Assembly: GCA_025450975.1 (NCBI GenBank)
Contig: JANWLI010000074.1
Location: 1 to 18,017 of the forward strand
DNA from: Candidatus Kapaibacterium sp.
GTDB taxonomy: Bacteria > Bacteroidota > Ignavibacteria > Palsa-1295
DNA length: 18,017 bases
Direction: 5' to 3'
A program made the translations under genes and the position numbers. Positions within the stretch are counted from its first letter, which is position 1; the number at the start of each line of letters is the position of its first letter. Positions 7,697 to 14,826 of the stretch are shown piece after piece. The notes under the pieces are model-generated. The model was not told the origin of the DNA and made no database searches. It was given only the letters and a program-made list of their open reading frames with translations.

Positions 7697-8650
7697 TTAT
7701 AAAGTAATCAAGCTTGCTAGTAAGGTAATAAGAAGCCCGCCGAGCAGACAGACTCCGTATAACGGAAAAATAAAGATCGACTTAACAAATGTCCCTAAGG
7801 GTTTGCCGCCATAGACTCTGTGCAGGGCTAACGGGCCATACACTATGGGCGCCAGAAGTAGCAGCAGTACGAGTCCTTCTGAGCCGAGAAGTTTAAATAG
7901 GAGGCTTGTAACTGTGAGGAGAACGAATGCAAAGCCGTGTAAGTGTAACGAAAATATAAGATGATCGATATAGAGTCTTTTTCTTCTAATATAAAAGAGC
8001 TTCAGGATCAGCGCGAAGATCGGCATCAGAATGAACAGCGCTATACCTGAATTCTTAGTAAATGCGTGTTCAAGATCCGCTTTCGTTATCATGCCCAATT
8101 CCAGGCGGATCGATTGTTTGAGACCAAGTTTGATGAGCCAACTTCGATCTGGCGCTTTTGCTTCGACGAGTGAATCGACTAAAGCGTCGCTGAGATCCGT
8201 TCTACCAGCGAGGTCATGTACAAATGTATCCTGGATTAACGTTTCATTGAAGAACTGAACCTTTAAGTTACCCGAGTTCGGGGGCGAGGATTGGACTGAC
8301 GTGCTCCCAATAGAAGCACGACGAGGAGAGGAATCAGAAAATAGTGGTAATGATAGAAAGAAGACGAAGCTTGCGAAGATGTATAGCCGGATCGGTGGGA
8401 CATAGCGCGCTCGCCTATCCACGATATAGTCAGCAGTCAACTGCCCCGGCTTTGTGAGGAGTGCTTTTGTAGTATTGAAAAATTTAGTATCAAAGTGCGT
8501 CAGTCCTTCGATGAGCTCGATGGTAAGATGCTTGATCGGCGCATGGTGTGAGTGATTCTCCTGACCGCAGTTCGGGCAGTAGTTGTCAATGCCGTCAAAA
8601 CGGTACTGACAGTTCGCACACACAACACTTTTCCGACGACGCCTCGGCAT
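7697..8650 (-). CDS. Zinc-ribbon multi-pass membrane protein, DUF3667 family
   Basis: The 317-residue product begins with a basic stretch and a zinc ribbon, Cys11-x2-Cys14 and Cys25-x2-Cys28 (CANC and CPNC). Next comes a conserved cytoplasmic segment with THFDTKFFNT and LLTKPGQLTADYI, then RARYVPPIRLYIFASF, which runs into the first membrane segment (about 87-105). This order is characteristic of DUF3667, a family of unknown function common in Bacteroidota. After a soluble insert (about 110-200) there are about four more hydrophobic segments, around 201-220, 228-252, 257-277 and 287-317. The function is unknown. The start lies 6 bp after the O-methyltransferase stop, so the two are probably co-transcribed and translationally coupled; no good Shine-Dalgarno is present. 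No terminator could be recognised after the stop. Confidence 0.82.
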   Translation of the reverse strand: MPRRRRKSVVCANCQYRFDGIDNYCPNCGQENHSHHAPIKHLTIELIEGLTHFDTKFFNTTKALLTKPGQLTADYIVDRRARYVPPIRLYIFASFVFFLSLPLFSDSSPRRASIGSTSVQSSPPNSGNLKVQFFNETLIQDTFVHDLAGRTDLSDALVDSLVEAKAPDRSWLIKLGLKQSIRLELGMITKADLEHAFTKNSGIALFILMPIFALILKLFYIRRKRLYIDHLIFSLHLHGFAFVLLTVTSLLFKLLGSEGLVLLLLLAPIVYGPLALHRVYGGKPLGTFVKSIFIFPLYGVCLLGGLLITLLASLITL

Positions 8651-8656
8651 ACTCGA

Positions 8657-9316
8657 TTACTTGCTTACGACTCCCATCAGTAGTCCATCGCCGACCGGCA
8701 CGACTGCGCTGAACATTGCATCTTCCGCGGCAAATGCTTTGTTAAATTCGCGAATAGCCAGCACGTTCGGGTAATCCGGATTATCGGCGCCGATCGATTC
8801 TGTCAGCAGTCCGAATGCAAATGCATTGTCGCCGGCGATGACGCCACCGTTCTTAATGAGGCGGAGTCCTTCTTTGAGGTAGTTCTGGTAGTTCGGTTTG
8901 TCGGCATCGATGATAATGAAATCGAAGATGCTATCGGCCATGGTTTTCATGTGATCGAGTGCCGGTCCCTGTAAAAGGGAAATATTCTCGATATGGAGAT
9001 GCTTGAAGTTATGGCGGGCTACTTCGGCATGTTTAGCATCATATTCGAGGGTAACGACTTCACCATCGGGACCGATCGCGTTAGCCATGACAGCAGCGCT
9101 ATACCCGAAGAGCGTGCCGATATCGAGCACGCGCTTGGCTTTGATCGCCTTGAGGAACATGCCGAGAAACTTTGCCTGCTCTTCGGAGATCATGATCATC
9201 GGCACGCCGGCTTCGGCTGCGCGGCCCTGCATAAGCTCAAGCAATTTCGCTTCTTCGGTGGCGAAATTATCGACAATATAGTTGTACGTAGCTTCGTTAA
9301 GTGGCGTGCCCTTCAT
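8657..9316 (-). CDS. O-methyltransferase, catechol/caffeoyl-CoA OMT family
   Basis: The 219-residue class I SAM-dependent enzyme has motif I as VLDIGTLFGYSAAVMA, motif II around VVTLEYDAKHAEVARHNF, and FIIIDADKPNYQNYL, whose acidic residues bind the divalent metal in this family. GGVIAGDNAF supplies a further metal ligand. Relatives methylate catechol-like hydroxyls on small molecules or cofactors; the real substrate in bacteria is usually unknown, and it is unknown here. The N-terminal part (about 1-45) contains the EEQAKFLGMFLKAIKAKRVLDIG approach helix usual for the family, so the protein looks complete. It is the first gene of a two-gene unit with the DUF3667 membrane protein and diverges from purF. 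A TAnnTTTG promoter element lies 34 bases upstream. Confidence 0.9.
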   Translation of the reverse strand: MKGTPLNEATYNYIVDNFATEEAKLLELMQGRAAEAGVPMIMISEEQAKFLGMFLKAIKAKRVLDIGTLFGYSAAVMANAIGPDGEVVTLEYDAKHAEVARHNFKHLHIENISLLQGPALDHMKTMADSIFDFIIIDADKPNYQNYLKEGLRLIKNGGVIAGDNAFAFGLLTESIGADNPDYPNVLAIREFNKAFAAEDAMFSAVVPVGDGLLMGVVSK

Positions 9317-9350
9317 GGTATTCTCGTTATTCTCGAATAATAATTGCTCA

Positions 9351-9358
9351 CAAAATTA
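9351..9358 (-). promoter_or_regulatory. Candidate Bacteroidota-type -7 element for the O-methyltransferase / DUF3667 unit
   Basis: On the minus strand this reads TAATTTTG, an exact TAnnTTTG match, 34 bases before the ATG at 9316. No exact TTG -33 box is found at the right distance (TTC only). It overlaps the purF 5' region, so the two divergent transcripts would start close together or overlap. Confidence 0.4.
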
Positions 9359-9366
9359 CGGCTGGA

Positions 9367-11028
9367 ATGCGAACATGCCATGAAGTGTTGAATAGCCGCG
9401 TTTGTGTCGTCAAAAGTAGTGTGACACGATATCCAATCTTAAACCAAACTGTCTCTCCTTCGGGAGAAGCATACCAAGTATCCTGTATCACCGATACACC
9501 AGTCCCTCCGCCTGTCGAGATCGACAAGCCTGAGTCAAATTGTGGTATTGTCGGTGTTTACCACCATCCCGAAGCTTCTGTAATCACCTATTATGCCCTT
9601 CACTCGCTGCAGCATCGCGGCCAGGAAGCGGCAGGGATCATTTCCGCCCGTACGGAAACGAATGGGGTGAACAAACGGAAGTTCTCCATCTATAAAGACC
9701 ATGGGCTGGTACTTACGGTATTTAAAGAACACTCTGTTCTGACCCGAGAACTCGCAGGCGATGCCGCTATCGGCCATAACCGCTATTCTACGACGGGCGC
9801 CAGCGGCAAAATGGAGAACATTCAACCGTTTTTCATGCAATATCGCAGCGGCAATTTCGCCCTCGCACATAACGGTAACCTCACCAATACTCGCCAAATA
9901 AGCGATGAACTCAAAGCTGCGGGCACGATCTTCCAGACAACGACCGATAGCGAGCTGATCCTGCATCTGGTAGCCCGGTCAGGAGAAAAAGACCAGGTCG
10001 CACAGATCCGAGAAGCGCTTCGCAAGGTTCGTGGGGCATTCTCACTTTCGATGATCACGGATACGTCGCTCATCCTTGCTCGCGATCCGCATGGCATTCG
10101 CCCACTGGCGATCGGCCGTCTGCGCCGCCCCGATGGAGAATGGGCATATATCGCAGCCAGCGAAACGTGTGCATTTGATATTGTCGGTGCCGAGTATATC
10201 CGCGATGTAAAGCCGAATGAGATCGTGGTGATCGACAGACACACGGTCGAAACGGGGCAAATGCGGTCGATGCAGATCGATGACGTAGCCCCCACTCCTT
10301 GTCACTGCATCTTCGAGTATATCTACTTTGCCCGCCCGGATTCGCGAGTATTTGAGGAAAGCGTCGATAAAGTCCGTCGCAAACTTGGGAAAAACCTTGC
10401 ATCGGAAAGTCCGGTCACTCCGGCAGGAGACGGGAAGCGTCTGACCGTTATCAACGTGCCTGACTCATCGAATACGGCTACCCTTGGATTTGTCAGTCAG
10501 AATAATAAAGAAGGCAATTCGACAAAGTATGAGATCGGCCTGATCCGCTCTCACTATGTGGGCCGCACATTCATTCAGCCCGGTCAGGATAAGCGGGAGA
10601 TGAAGGTCAAGATCAAGTTTAATACCGTTAAGGGTGTTCTCCGCGACCGGAAGATCGTTGTGGTCGACGATTCGATCGTGCGCGGCACGACCTCGAAAGC
10701 CCTGGTCAAACTTCTCAGAGAGGCGCAGCCCAAAGAGGTCCATATGCGCATCACTTCTCCGCCGATCACACATCCCTGCAAGTATGGGATGGATTTCCCG
10801 TCAAAGCGCGAGCTGATCGCAAACGACTTCAACAGCGATGAAAAAGCTATCGGTGACTCGCTCGGCGTGGAGACGTTACGGTATCTCTCCGTAGAGAAGC
10901 TCTTGCAAAGTGTGCCTTCGAAGCGGAAGAATGGCGATGCAGTCGGCTATTGTACTGCTTGCTTTACCGGCAACTACCCGGTACCGTTTGATGAGATCGC
11001 GTTGATGCAAGAGCACACCGACGACTAG
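9367..11028 (+). CDS. purF: Amidophosphoribosyltransferase (PurF), iron-sulfur type, with unusually long N-terminal extension
   Basis: The enzyme makes 5-phosphoribosylamine from PRPP and glutamine, the first step of de novo purine synthesis, in the cytoplasm. The class II glutaminase begins at the catalytic Cys (codon 9541-9543) in NCGIVGVYHH, followed by HRGQEAAGI and GHNRYSTTG. The C-terminal domain carries the PRPP loop VVVDDSIVRGTTS (about 10657-10695). Cysteines matching the four [4Fe-4S] ligands of the Bacillus-type enzyme are present: CHCIFEYIYF (10300-10308, one of two), HPCKYGMD (10777), and CTAC (10951 and 10960). The catalytic Cys must be freed by removing a propeptide. Known ones are about 1-11 residues, but the nearest possible start here is GTG at 9421 (40 residues before Cys). 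I chose the only in-frame ATG, 9367; others are GTG 9301, GTG 9385 and TTG 9388. No Shine-Dalgarno decides it. Confidence 0.93.
   Translation: MRTCHEVLNSRVCVVKSSVTRYPILNQTVSPSGEAYQVSCITDTPVPPPVEIDKPESNCGIVGVYHHPEASVITYYALHSLQHRGQEAAGIISARTETNGVNKRKFSIYKDHGLVLTVFKEHSVLTRELAGDAAIGHNRYSTTGASGKMENIQPFFMQYRSGNFALAHNGNLTNTRQISDELKAAGTIFQTTTDSELILHLVARSGEKDQVAQIREALRKVRGAFSLSMITDTSLILARDPHGIRPLAIGRLRRPDGEWAYIAASETCAFDIVGAEYIRDVKPNEIVVIDRHTVETGQMRSMQIDDVAPTPCHCIFEYIYFARPDSRVFEESVDKVRRKLGKNLASESPVTPAGDGKRLTVINVPDSSNTATLGFVSQNNKEGNSTKYEIGLIRSHYVGRTFIQPGQDKREMKVKIKFNTVKGVLRDRKIVVVDDSIVRGTTSKALVKLLREAQPKEVHMRITSPPITHPCKYGMDFPSKRELIANDFNSDEKAIGDSLGVETLRYLSVEKLLQSVPSKRKNGDAVGYCTACFTGNYPVPFDEIALMQEHTDD
9454..9467 (+). 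other. UUCG-tetraloop hairpin in the purF 5' region
   Basis: TCTCC (9454-9458) pairs with GGAGA (9463-9467) around TTCG, giving the very stable C(UUCG)G tetraloop context. No T-run follows, so it is not a terminator. It falls in the stretch between the possible purF starts and the conserved catalytic Cys, where the encoded residues look unlike PurF. It may be a leader structure or chance. Confidence 0.45.
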
Positions 11029-11031
11029 GTT

Positions 11032-11865
11032 CTACTCCTCGTCGATCGAGAAGGCATCATTTCCTATTGATTTCGCGCCAGTAAGCTTTGCTGTGTAGTA
11101 CGCTCGCGGCCTGAACGTCTTTTGCGATTGATAGAGCGGAGTGGCTTCTCCTTCTTTGCGAACGTAGATCGTATGCACTCCTGACGGGATCAGAATGTAA
11201 TTGCGAAGCTCCAGGAAATTCACTGGCTTCGAATTACCATTACCGTCGACAAATAAAGGCGTCCCTTGCGGATCGTCTAAATAGAGTTGTACCGAGGGAC
11301 TAGGCTGTGGATGATCTGCGATCCCGTTAATAAACCGAAAATAGGTTTTACCTGCCGGCGCCATTACCTTCTTCATACTATCATTAGCGAAGAATGGTGC
11401 AATTCGCGTCTCGCCATCCTGATCGACCTGGAATAAGGAGATCGTGTTCAGACTCGATGGGAGCAGCGAATCGGATGGAATCGTCAGGCTATCAAAGTGC
11501 GGACTACCATCGATGAAATACTCTGTATATAGTACTAATGCACTGTCGCTACGGATCGGCACAAACTCTTTGCCCATGAGCTGCGTCGCATTTGCAAACG
11601 GCGAGATCGATGTTCCTAACTCGGTCTTGAGAACGATGACGCCACCTTTGGTAAGGAAGTTGATGAATCGAACCCAGGCCGGGCCGTCAAAATTGATCGT
11701 GTCGGTATCGTGTTGAATGATGGTATCGGTATCGTGGAGGACTTCTGTTTCAACAGTACGGGCGCAACCGAAAAACGAACCAATAATGATCGGTGTAAAA
11801 ATTACAAGCTGAAGTACTAGTACCAGACGGAGCACCGTATCTTTTTTTGCGGTTGCGACAGTCAT
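11032..11865 (-). CDS. Putative lipoprotein with DUF4397-like domain
   Basis: The product (277 residues from the ATG at 11863-11865) starts with lysines and a hydrophobic stretch ending in IIIGSFFGC, a poor but possible lipobox with Cys34. A short Thr/Asp-rich linker follows, with the near-repeat LHDTDTIIQHDTDTI. The rest is beta-rich: WVRFINFLTKGG, then TYFRFINGIADHPQPSPSVQLYLDD, and RNYILIPSGVHTIYVRKEGE. The 'FRFING...VQLYLDD...IPSGVHTIYV' pattern resembles DUF4397-type cell-envelope domains, but the match is my reading only. Location in the periplasm or outer membrane is inferred and the function is unknown. A GTG two codons upstream (11871) is an alternative start; no Shine-Dalgarno is seen. 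The gene converges on purF with a gap of 3 bases and no terminator between them. A near-match -7 element, TACTTTTC on the minus strand near 11920, could be its promoter. Confidence 0.7.
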   Translation of the reverse strand: MTVATAKKDTVLRLVLVLQLVIFTPIIIGSFFGCARTVETEVLHDTDTIIQHDTDTINFDGPAWVRFINFLTKGGVIVLKTELGTSISPFANATQLMGKEFVPIRSDSALVLYTEYFIDGSPHFDSLTIPSDSLLPSSLNTISLFQVDQDGETRIAPFFANDSMKKVMAPAGKTYFRFINGIADHPQPSPSVQLYLDDPQGTPLFVDGNGNSKPVNFLELRNYILIPSGVHTIYVRKEGEATPLYQSQKTFRPRAYYTAKLTGAKSIGNDAFSIDEE

Positions 11866-11988
11866 ATTCACGTAATTTTTAATCCTGCGCCGCTATACAT
11901 AATTCCATGCGAAGATACGAAAAGTAATCGTTAAAGTGGTAAAAAGTGGGAATTTAAGGATGTTCCTGCTCATTTCCCGATTTCTATC

Positions 11989-12002
11989 TATGTTTGTATA
12001 AT
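11989..12002 (+). promoter_or_regulatory. Promoter region of the methylmalonyl-CoA mutase gene
   Basis: TATGTTTG (11989-11996) matches TAnnTTTG and is directly followed by TATAAT (11997-12002), a perfect classical -10 hexamer. Either would start transcription within about 15 bases of the TTG start codon at 12016, giving a very short or absent leader. No clear -33 TTG is present; TTC lies at 11963-11965, 23 bases upstream of the TAnnTTTG element. Confidence 0.45.
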
Positions 12003-12015
12003 TCAACATATTCCC

Positions 12016-13566
12016 TTGTCTAAGCAACGCAAGAACAAATTTGAGACAAGCTCTGCAATTCCCGTAGAGCGCATCTATGGACCGGAAAACTCGGATACCT
12101 TTCCCTATACGCGTGGCGTCTATAGTGAGATGTACCGTTCGCGTCTATGGACGATGCGGCAGTACGCAGGATTTGCAAGCGCGGCAGAGTCCAATAAGCG
12201 CTATAAGTATCTGCTTGCCAGCGGGACGACGGGACTTTCCGTGGCCTTCGATCTTCCAACGCAGATCGGTTACGATTCCGATCATGAGATAGCAAGAGGT
12301 GAAGTTGGCCGCGTAGGTGTTCCGATCGACTCGCTTGAGGATTTTGATATTCTCTTCGACGGCATCGACCTTGAGAAGATCTCGACGTCGATGACGATCA
12401 ATGCGACGGCATCGATCCTCCTGGCGCTCTATGTAGCAAAGGCGAAGCGACAAGGCGCCGACCTGAAGAAGCTTTCCGGGACGATCCAGAACGATGTCCT
12501 TAAAGAGTATGCCGCTCGAGGGACGTACATCTATCCACCGCGGGAGTCGATGCGAATCGTTACCGATATCTTCTCGTGGTGCAGCGCGGAGCTTCCGCAG
12601 TGGAATACGATCTCGATCAGCGGCTATCATATCCGTGAAGCGGGCTCAACGGCTGTCGAGGAAATAGCTTTTACGTTGGCAAATGGGCTGGCGTATGTTC
12701 AGGCAGCTCTTGATGTTGGTTTGAATATCGATGCCTTTGCTCCGCGACTTTCGTTTTTCTTTAATGCGCACTCCAATTTCTTTGAGGAGATCGCGAAGTT
12801 TCGTGCTGCCCGTAAGCTATGGGCTGTGCTCATGAAAGAGCGCTTCGATCCGAAGAAGGAAGAGTCGATGAAACTACGGTTTCATTCGCAGACTGCCGGC
12901 TCGACGCTCACTGCGCAGCAGATCGAGAATAACATCGTCCGTACAACGATCGAGGCGATGGCGGCAGTGCTGGGCGGCACACAGTCACTCCACACGAATT
13001 CAAAAGATGAAGCGCTGGCACTGCCAACAGCAGATGCTGCGCGAACCGCGTTGCGTACGCAGCAGGTGATCGCCTATGAGAGCGGTATAGCAGACACCGT
13101 CGATCCGCTTGCCGGCAGCTATTATGTTGAGCATCTCACGGAGGAGCTGTATAATCGGAGTCTCGAGCTTATTAAGCAGATCGACGATCTTGGTGGAGCG
13201 GTGAAGGCGATCGAAGCCGGGTTTTACCAGGAGCGTATCGCTCGCAGTGCCTTCGAATGGCAGAAGAAAGTCGATGCCAAAGAAGAGATCGTCGTCGGCG
13301 TCAATGAATTTATCGAAGCGGAGAGTGTAGAGCCTGAGATCTTAAAGATCGATCCGAAGCTTGAAAAAGAACAAGTAACGAGACTTCAGGCACTACGGAC
13401 ACGACGGGATAACGCCAAAACGATGTCTTCGCTCGCTGCATTGGAGGCTGCGGCTCGCGACGGATCGAATCTCATGCCTCATATTATTCATTCGATCGAA
13501 GTCGACGGCACGCTCGGCGAGATCGCCGATACGATGCGAAAAGTGTTTGGCGAGTATGGGAGTTAA
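12016..13566 (+). CDS. Methylmalonyl-CoA mutase, catalytic (large/alpha) subunit without B12-binding domain
   Basis: The 516-residue enzyme subunit rearranges methylmalonyl-CoA and succinyl-CoA with adenosylcobalamin. The TIM-barrel substrate domain is complete: RLWTMRQYAGFASA (43-56), TTGLSVAFDLPTQIGYDSDH (71-90), GTIQNDVLKEYAARGTYIYP (155-174), ISISGYHIREAG (199-210). Aligning by spacing to the Propionibacterium enzyme, Tyr50, Arg168 and His205 correspond to Tyr89, Arg207 and His244. Tyr and Arg at these places mark methylmalonyl- rather than isobutyryl-CoA mutase. It ends at about 516 residues, where one-chain enzymes continue into a cobalamin domain, so a separate small subunit must be encoded elsewhere; none is in this window. 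The start is TTG, since there is no in-frame ATG before residue 39 and the frame is closed by TAA at 11932. No Shine-Dalgarno is seen. Symbols in use include mcmA1 and mutB. Confidence 0.93.
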   Translation: MSKQRKNKFETSSAIPVERIYGPENSDTFPYTRGVYSEMYRSRLWTMRQYAGFASAAESNKRYKYLLASGTTGLSVAFDLPTQIGYDSDHEIARGEVGRVGVPIDSLEDFDILFDGIDLEKISTSMTINATASILLALYVAKAKRQGADLKKLSGTIQNDVLKEYAARGTYIYPPRESMRIVTDIFSWCSAELPQWNTISISGYHIREAGSTAVEEIAFTLANGLAYVQAALDVGLNIDAFAPRLSFFFNAHSNFFEEIAKFRAARKLWAVLMKERFDPKKEESMKLRFHSQTAGSTLTAQQIENNIVRTTIEAMAAVLGGTQSLHTNSKDEALALPTADAARTALRTQQVIAYESGIADTVDPLAGSYYVEHLTEELYNRSLELIKQIDDLGGAVKAIEAGFYQERIARSAFEWQKKVDAKEEIVVGVNEFIEAESVEPEILKIDPKLEKEQVTRLQALRTRRDNAKTMSSLAALEAAARDGSNLMPHIIHSIEVDGTLGEIADTMRKVFGEYGS

Positions 13567-13645
13567 AGTGGGGGAAAGTGTGGCTGAGATAATTATTATT
13601 TGTATCTACTTACATTCTGAATTTCTGTTTTCTGAAATAGTGTAG

Positions 13646-13653
13646 TATATTTG
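13646..13653 (+). promoter_or_regulatory. Candidate Bacteroidota-type -7 element upstream of the small secreted protein gene
   Basis: TATATTTG is an exact TAnnTTTG match and would start transcription near 13660, leaving a leader of about 95 bases before the ATG at 13755. The -33 position has CTG rather than TTG. It lies about 80 bases after the mutase stop; no hairpin terminator is evident in between (13567-13645 is AT-rich with only weak pairing). Confidence 0.45.
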
Positions 13654-13659
13654 CAGCCT

Positions 13660-13754
13660 ATTACTACGGACGCCATGCCGTAATGCTATAAAGGAAGTCA
13701 TGCCGTTATAGCCAAGAATCATTTAGTTTTAGCCAGTATATCTTTCGAAAACAG
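13660..13754 (+). other. Structured leader with two hairpins and three 2-3-codon mini-ORFs
   Basis: Hairpin one pairs TACGG (13665-13669) with CCGTA (13678-13682). Hairpin two pairs GCTATAA (13685-13691) with TTATAGC (13706-13712), and its 14-base loop holds AGGAAG and an ATG. Three tiny reading frames run through them: ATG-CCG-TAA (13675-13683), ATG-CTA-TAA (13683-13691, sharing one base with the previous stop) and ATG-CCG-TTA-TAG (13700-13711), the last behind the Shine-Dalgarno-like AAGGAAG. CATGCCGT occurs twice. The structure is seen in the sequence; a regulatory role for the downstream gene is inference. Confidence 0.35.
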
Positions 13755-14339
13755 ATGTTTTCCAGCAAGGGACTAATCCCTTTCGTTATTGTAGCCTTTT
13801 TTACGGTATGCTCGTTTGCCCCGCAAGAAGAGCAGTGGACGGAGTATTTGGGTAAGCCATTTGACAGTGTCGTAGCCGCTTTACGCACTCAGTACCCGCA
13901 TTGCGACACCCACCATGTATCCCCCGGCCAGGTAGTGGTTGCAAGCTGTATACCCTATGAATTTATAGGTGAAAACGGCTTATTAGTCCTGCGTAGCTCT
14001 AAAAAAGGGATAATTACAACATGTAGTTGGATCCGCGGTGAGCACCCCTCAATTAAGGAAATTCTTAATAATATCGACAGCTCGAATCGCTCGCAACTTG
14101 CCTTAAAGTTCGGCGATCTCGACCGGATATTCAACTCACTGTGGGAGTATTACGACAACAAGATGGGAGCAAGCTTCACTTCCACCGACGATGGCAGCTA
14201 TTTATGGAAGCCGGAGCAGCTTCAGAGAAAGAACATTGAGTATACGATGACCAGGAGCCTGGGGTACATCGAATTCTCGGTAAGTCTTCGTAATACCGAT
14301 CCCAAAGGCAAGAAAACCTCTAAAATTACTGGAAAATAG
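13755..14339 (+). CDS. Small secreted hypothetical protein
   Basis: I do not recognise the 194-residue product. It begins with a short basic N-terminus and a hydrophobic stretch (about 7-20), consistent with a signal peptide ending near SFA at 20-22; the Pro that follows makes the exact site uncertain. The mature part is mixed alpha/beta with three cysteines (in PHCDTHH, VASCIPYEF and TTCSWIRG) and a charged, lysine-rich C-terminus (DPKGKKTSKITGK). There are no metal, catalytic or repeat motifs. The sentence-like blocks GKPFDSVVAALRTQYPHC and KFGDLDRIFNSLWEYYD could be a small substrate-binding or inhibitor-like fold, but this is a guess. The ATG at 13755 is the first start after the in-frame stop at 13689, and no Shine-Dalgarno precedes it. 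It is separated from the mutase gene by its own promoter candidate and leader. Confidence 0.65.
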   Translation: MFSSKGLIPFVIVAFFTVCSFAPQEEQWTEYLGKPFDSVVAALRTQYPHCDTHHVSPGQVVVASCIPYEFIGENGLLVLRSSKKGIITTCSWIRGEHPSIKEILNNIDSSNRSQLALKFGDLDRIFNSLWEYYDNKMGASFTSTDDGSYLWKPEQLQRKNIEYTMTRSLGYIEFSVSLRNTDPKGKKTSKITGK

Positions 14340-14395
14340 CCTGAAAAGCGGTTCTTTGTGAACTCTCACGTCTTATTCCGCGTTTAATCGCCTCT

Positions 14396-14429
14396 TGAAT
14401 TCAGCCTCTCGTGGCTGCTCATTATTGAG
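14396..14429 (+). promoter_or_regulatory. Paired hairpins upstream of rplS, candidate ribosomal-protein leader
   Basis: CAGCC (14402-14406) pairs with GGCTG (14413-14417) around a six-base loop. Directly after it CTCA (14418-14421) pairs with TGAG (14426-14429) around TTAT. An overlapping 8-base palindrome, TGAATTCA, begins at 14396. The pair ends 31 bases before the L19 start. L19 mRNA leaders that bind their own protein are described in some bacterial groups; whether this is one is untested. Confidence 0.35.
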
Positions 14430-14460
14430 ATCAAATAACTTGTAAAGAAAGACTAAAGCA

Positions 14461-14802
14461 ATGGAACATATTGTCCGTGCAATATCGAGCAGCCAGCTCC
14501 GTAGCGACCTTCCAGACTTCCGTTCGGGTGACACCCTTAACGTATCCGTACGCGTCGTAGAAGGCGATAAAGAGCGTATTCAGCACTTTGAAGGCATCGT
14601 GATCGCTCGTCGTGGCTCGGGCATCAACGAGACGTTTACTATTCGCAAAGTTTCCAATGGTGTTGGTGTAGAGCGTATCTTTCCCGTCAACTCGCCGCGC
14701 ATTGCAAAGATCGATTTTGTCAAGGCAGGTTCGGTTCGCCGTTCGAAGCTGAACTACCTCCGCGCACTTGGTGCCAAGGATGTCCGCCGCAAGACAACCT
14801 AA
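14461..14802 (+). CDS. rplS: Large ribosomal subunit protein bL19
   Basis: The 113-residue protein sits at the 30S-50S interface of the ribosome. Diagnostic segments are in order: SGDTLNVSVRVVEGDKERIQHFEG (about 22-45), VIARRGSGINETFTIRKVSNGVGVERIFPVNSPRI (about 47-81), and the basic tail KAGSVRRSKLNYLRALGAKDVRRKT. The length is normal for L19. The ATG is preceded by a purine-rich AAAGAAAGA, a weak Shine-Dalgarno. In many bacteria rplS follows rpsP, rimM and trmD; here none of them is adjacent, so the gene has its own transcription unit, with a hairpin leader before it and a strong terminator after it. I could not find a convincing promoter in 14340-14395. Confidence 0.97.
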   Translation: MEHIVRAISSSQLRSDLPDFRSGDTLNVSVRVVEGDKERIQHFEGIVIARRGSGINETFTIRKVSNGVGVERIFPVNSPRIAKIDFVKAGSVRRSKLNYLRALGAKDVRRKTT

Positions 14803-14826
14803 ATTGTTTCTCACTTCAACTCTGGT

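Noticed and set aside
9535..9966. 143-residue open frame opposite the purF glutaminase domain
   Set aside because: The purF reading is certain here, and the antisense frame shows no family features.
12145..12630. 161-residue open frame opposite the methylmalonyl-CoA mutase
   Set aside because: It mirrors a strongly conserved gene and is rich in Arg/Asp/Ile from complementary ATC/GAT codons, a shadow frame.
13567..13645. Possible terminator after the mutase (AGATA...TATCT)
   Set aside because: The stem is only five A/T-rich pairs with a long loop and no T-run, too weak to support.
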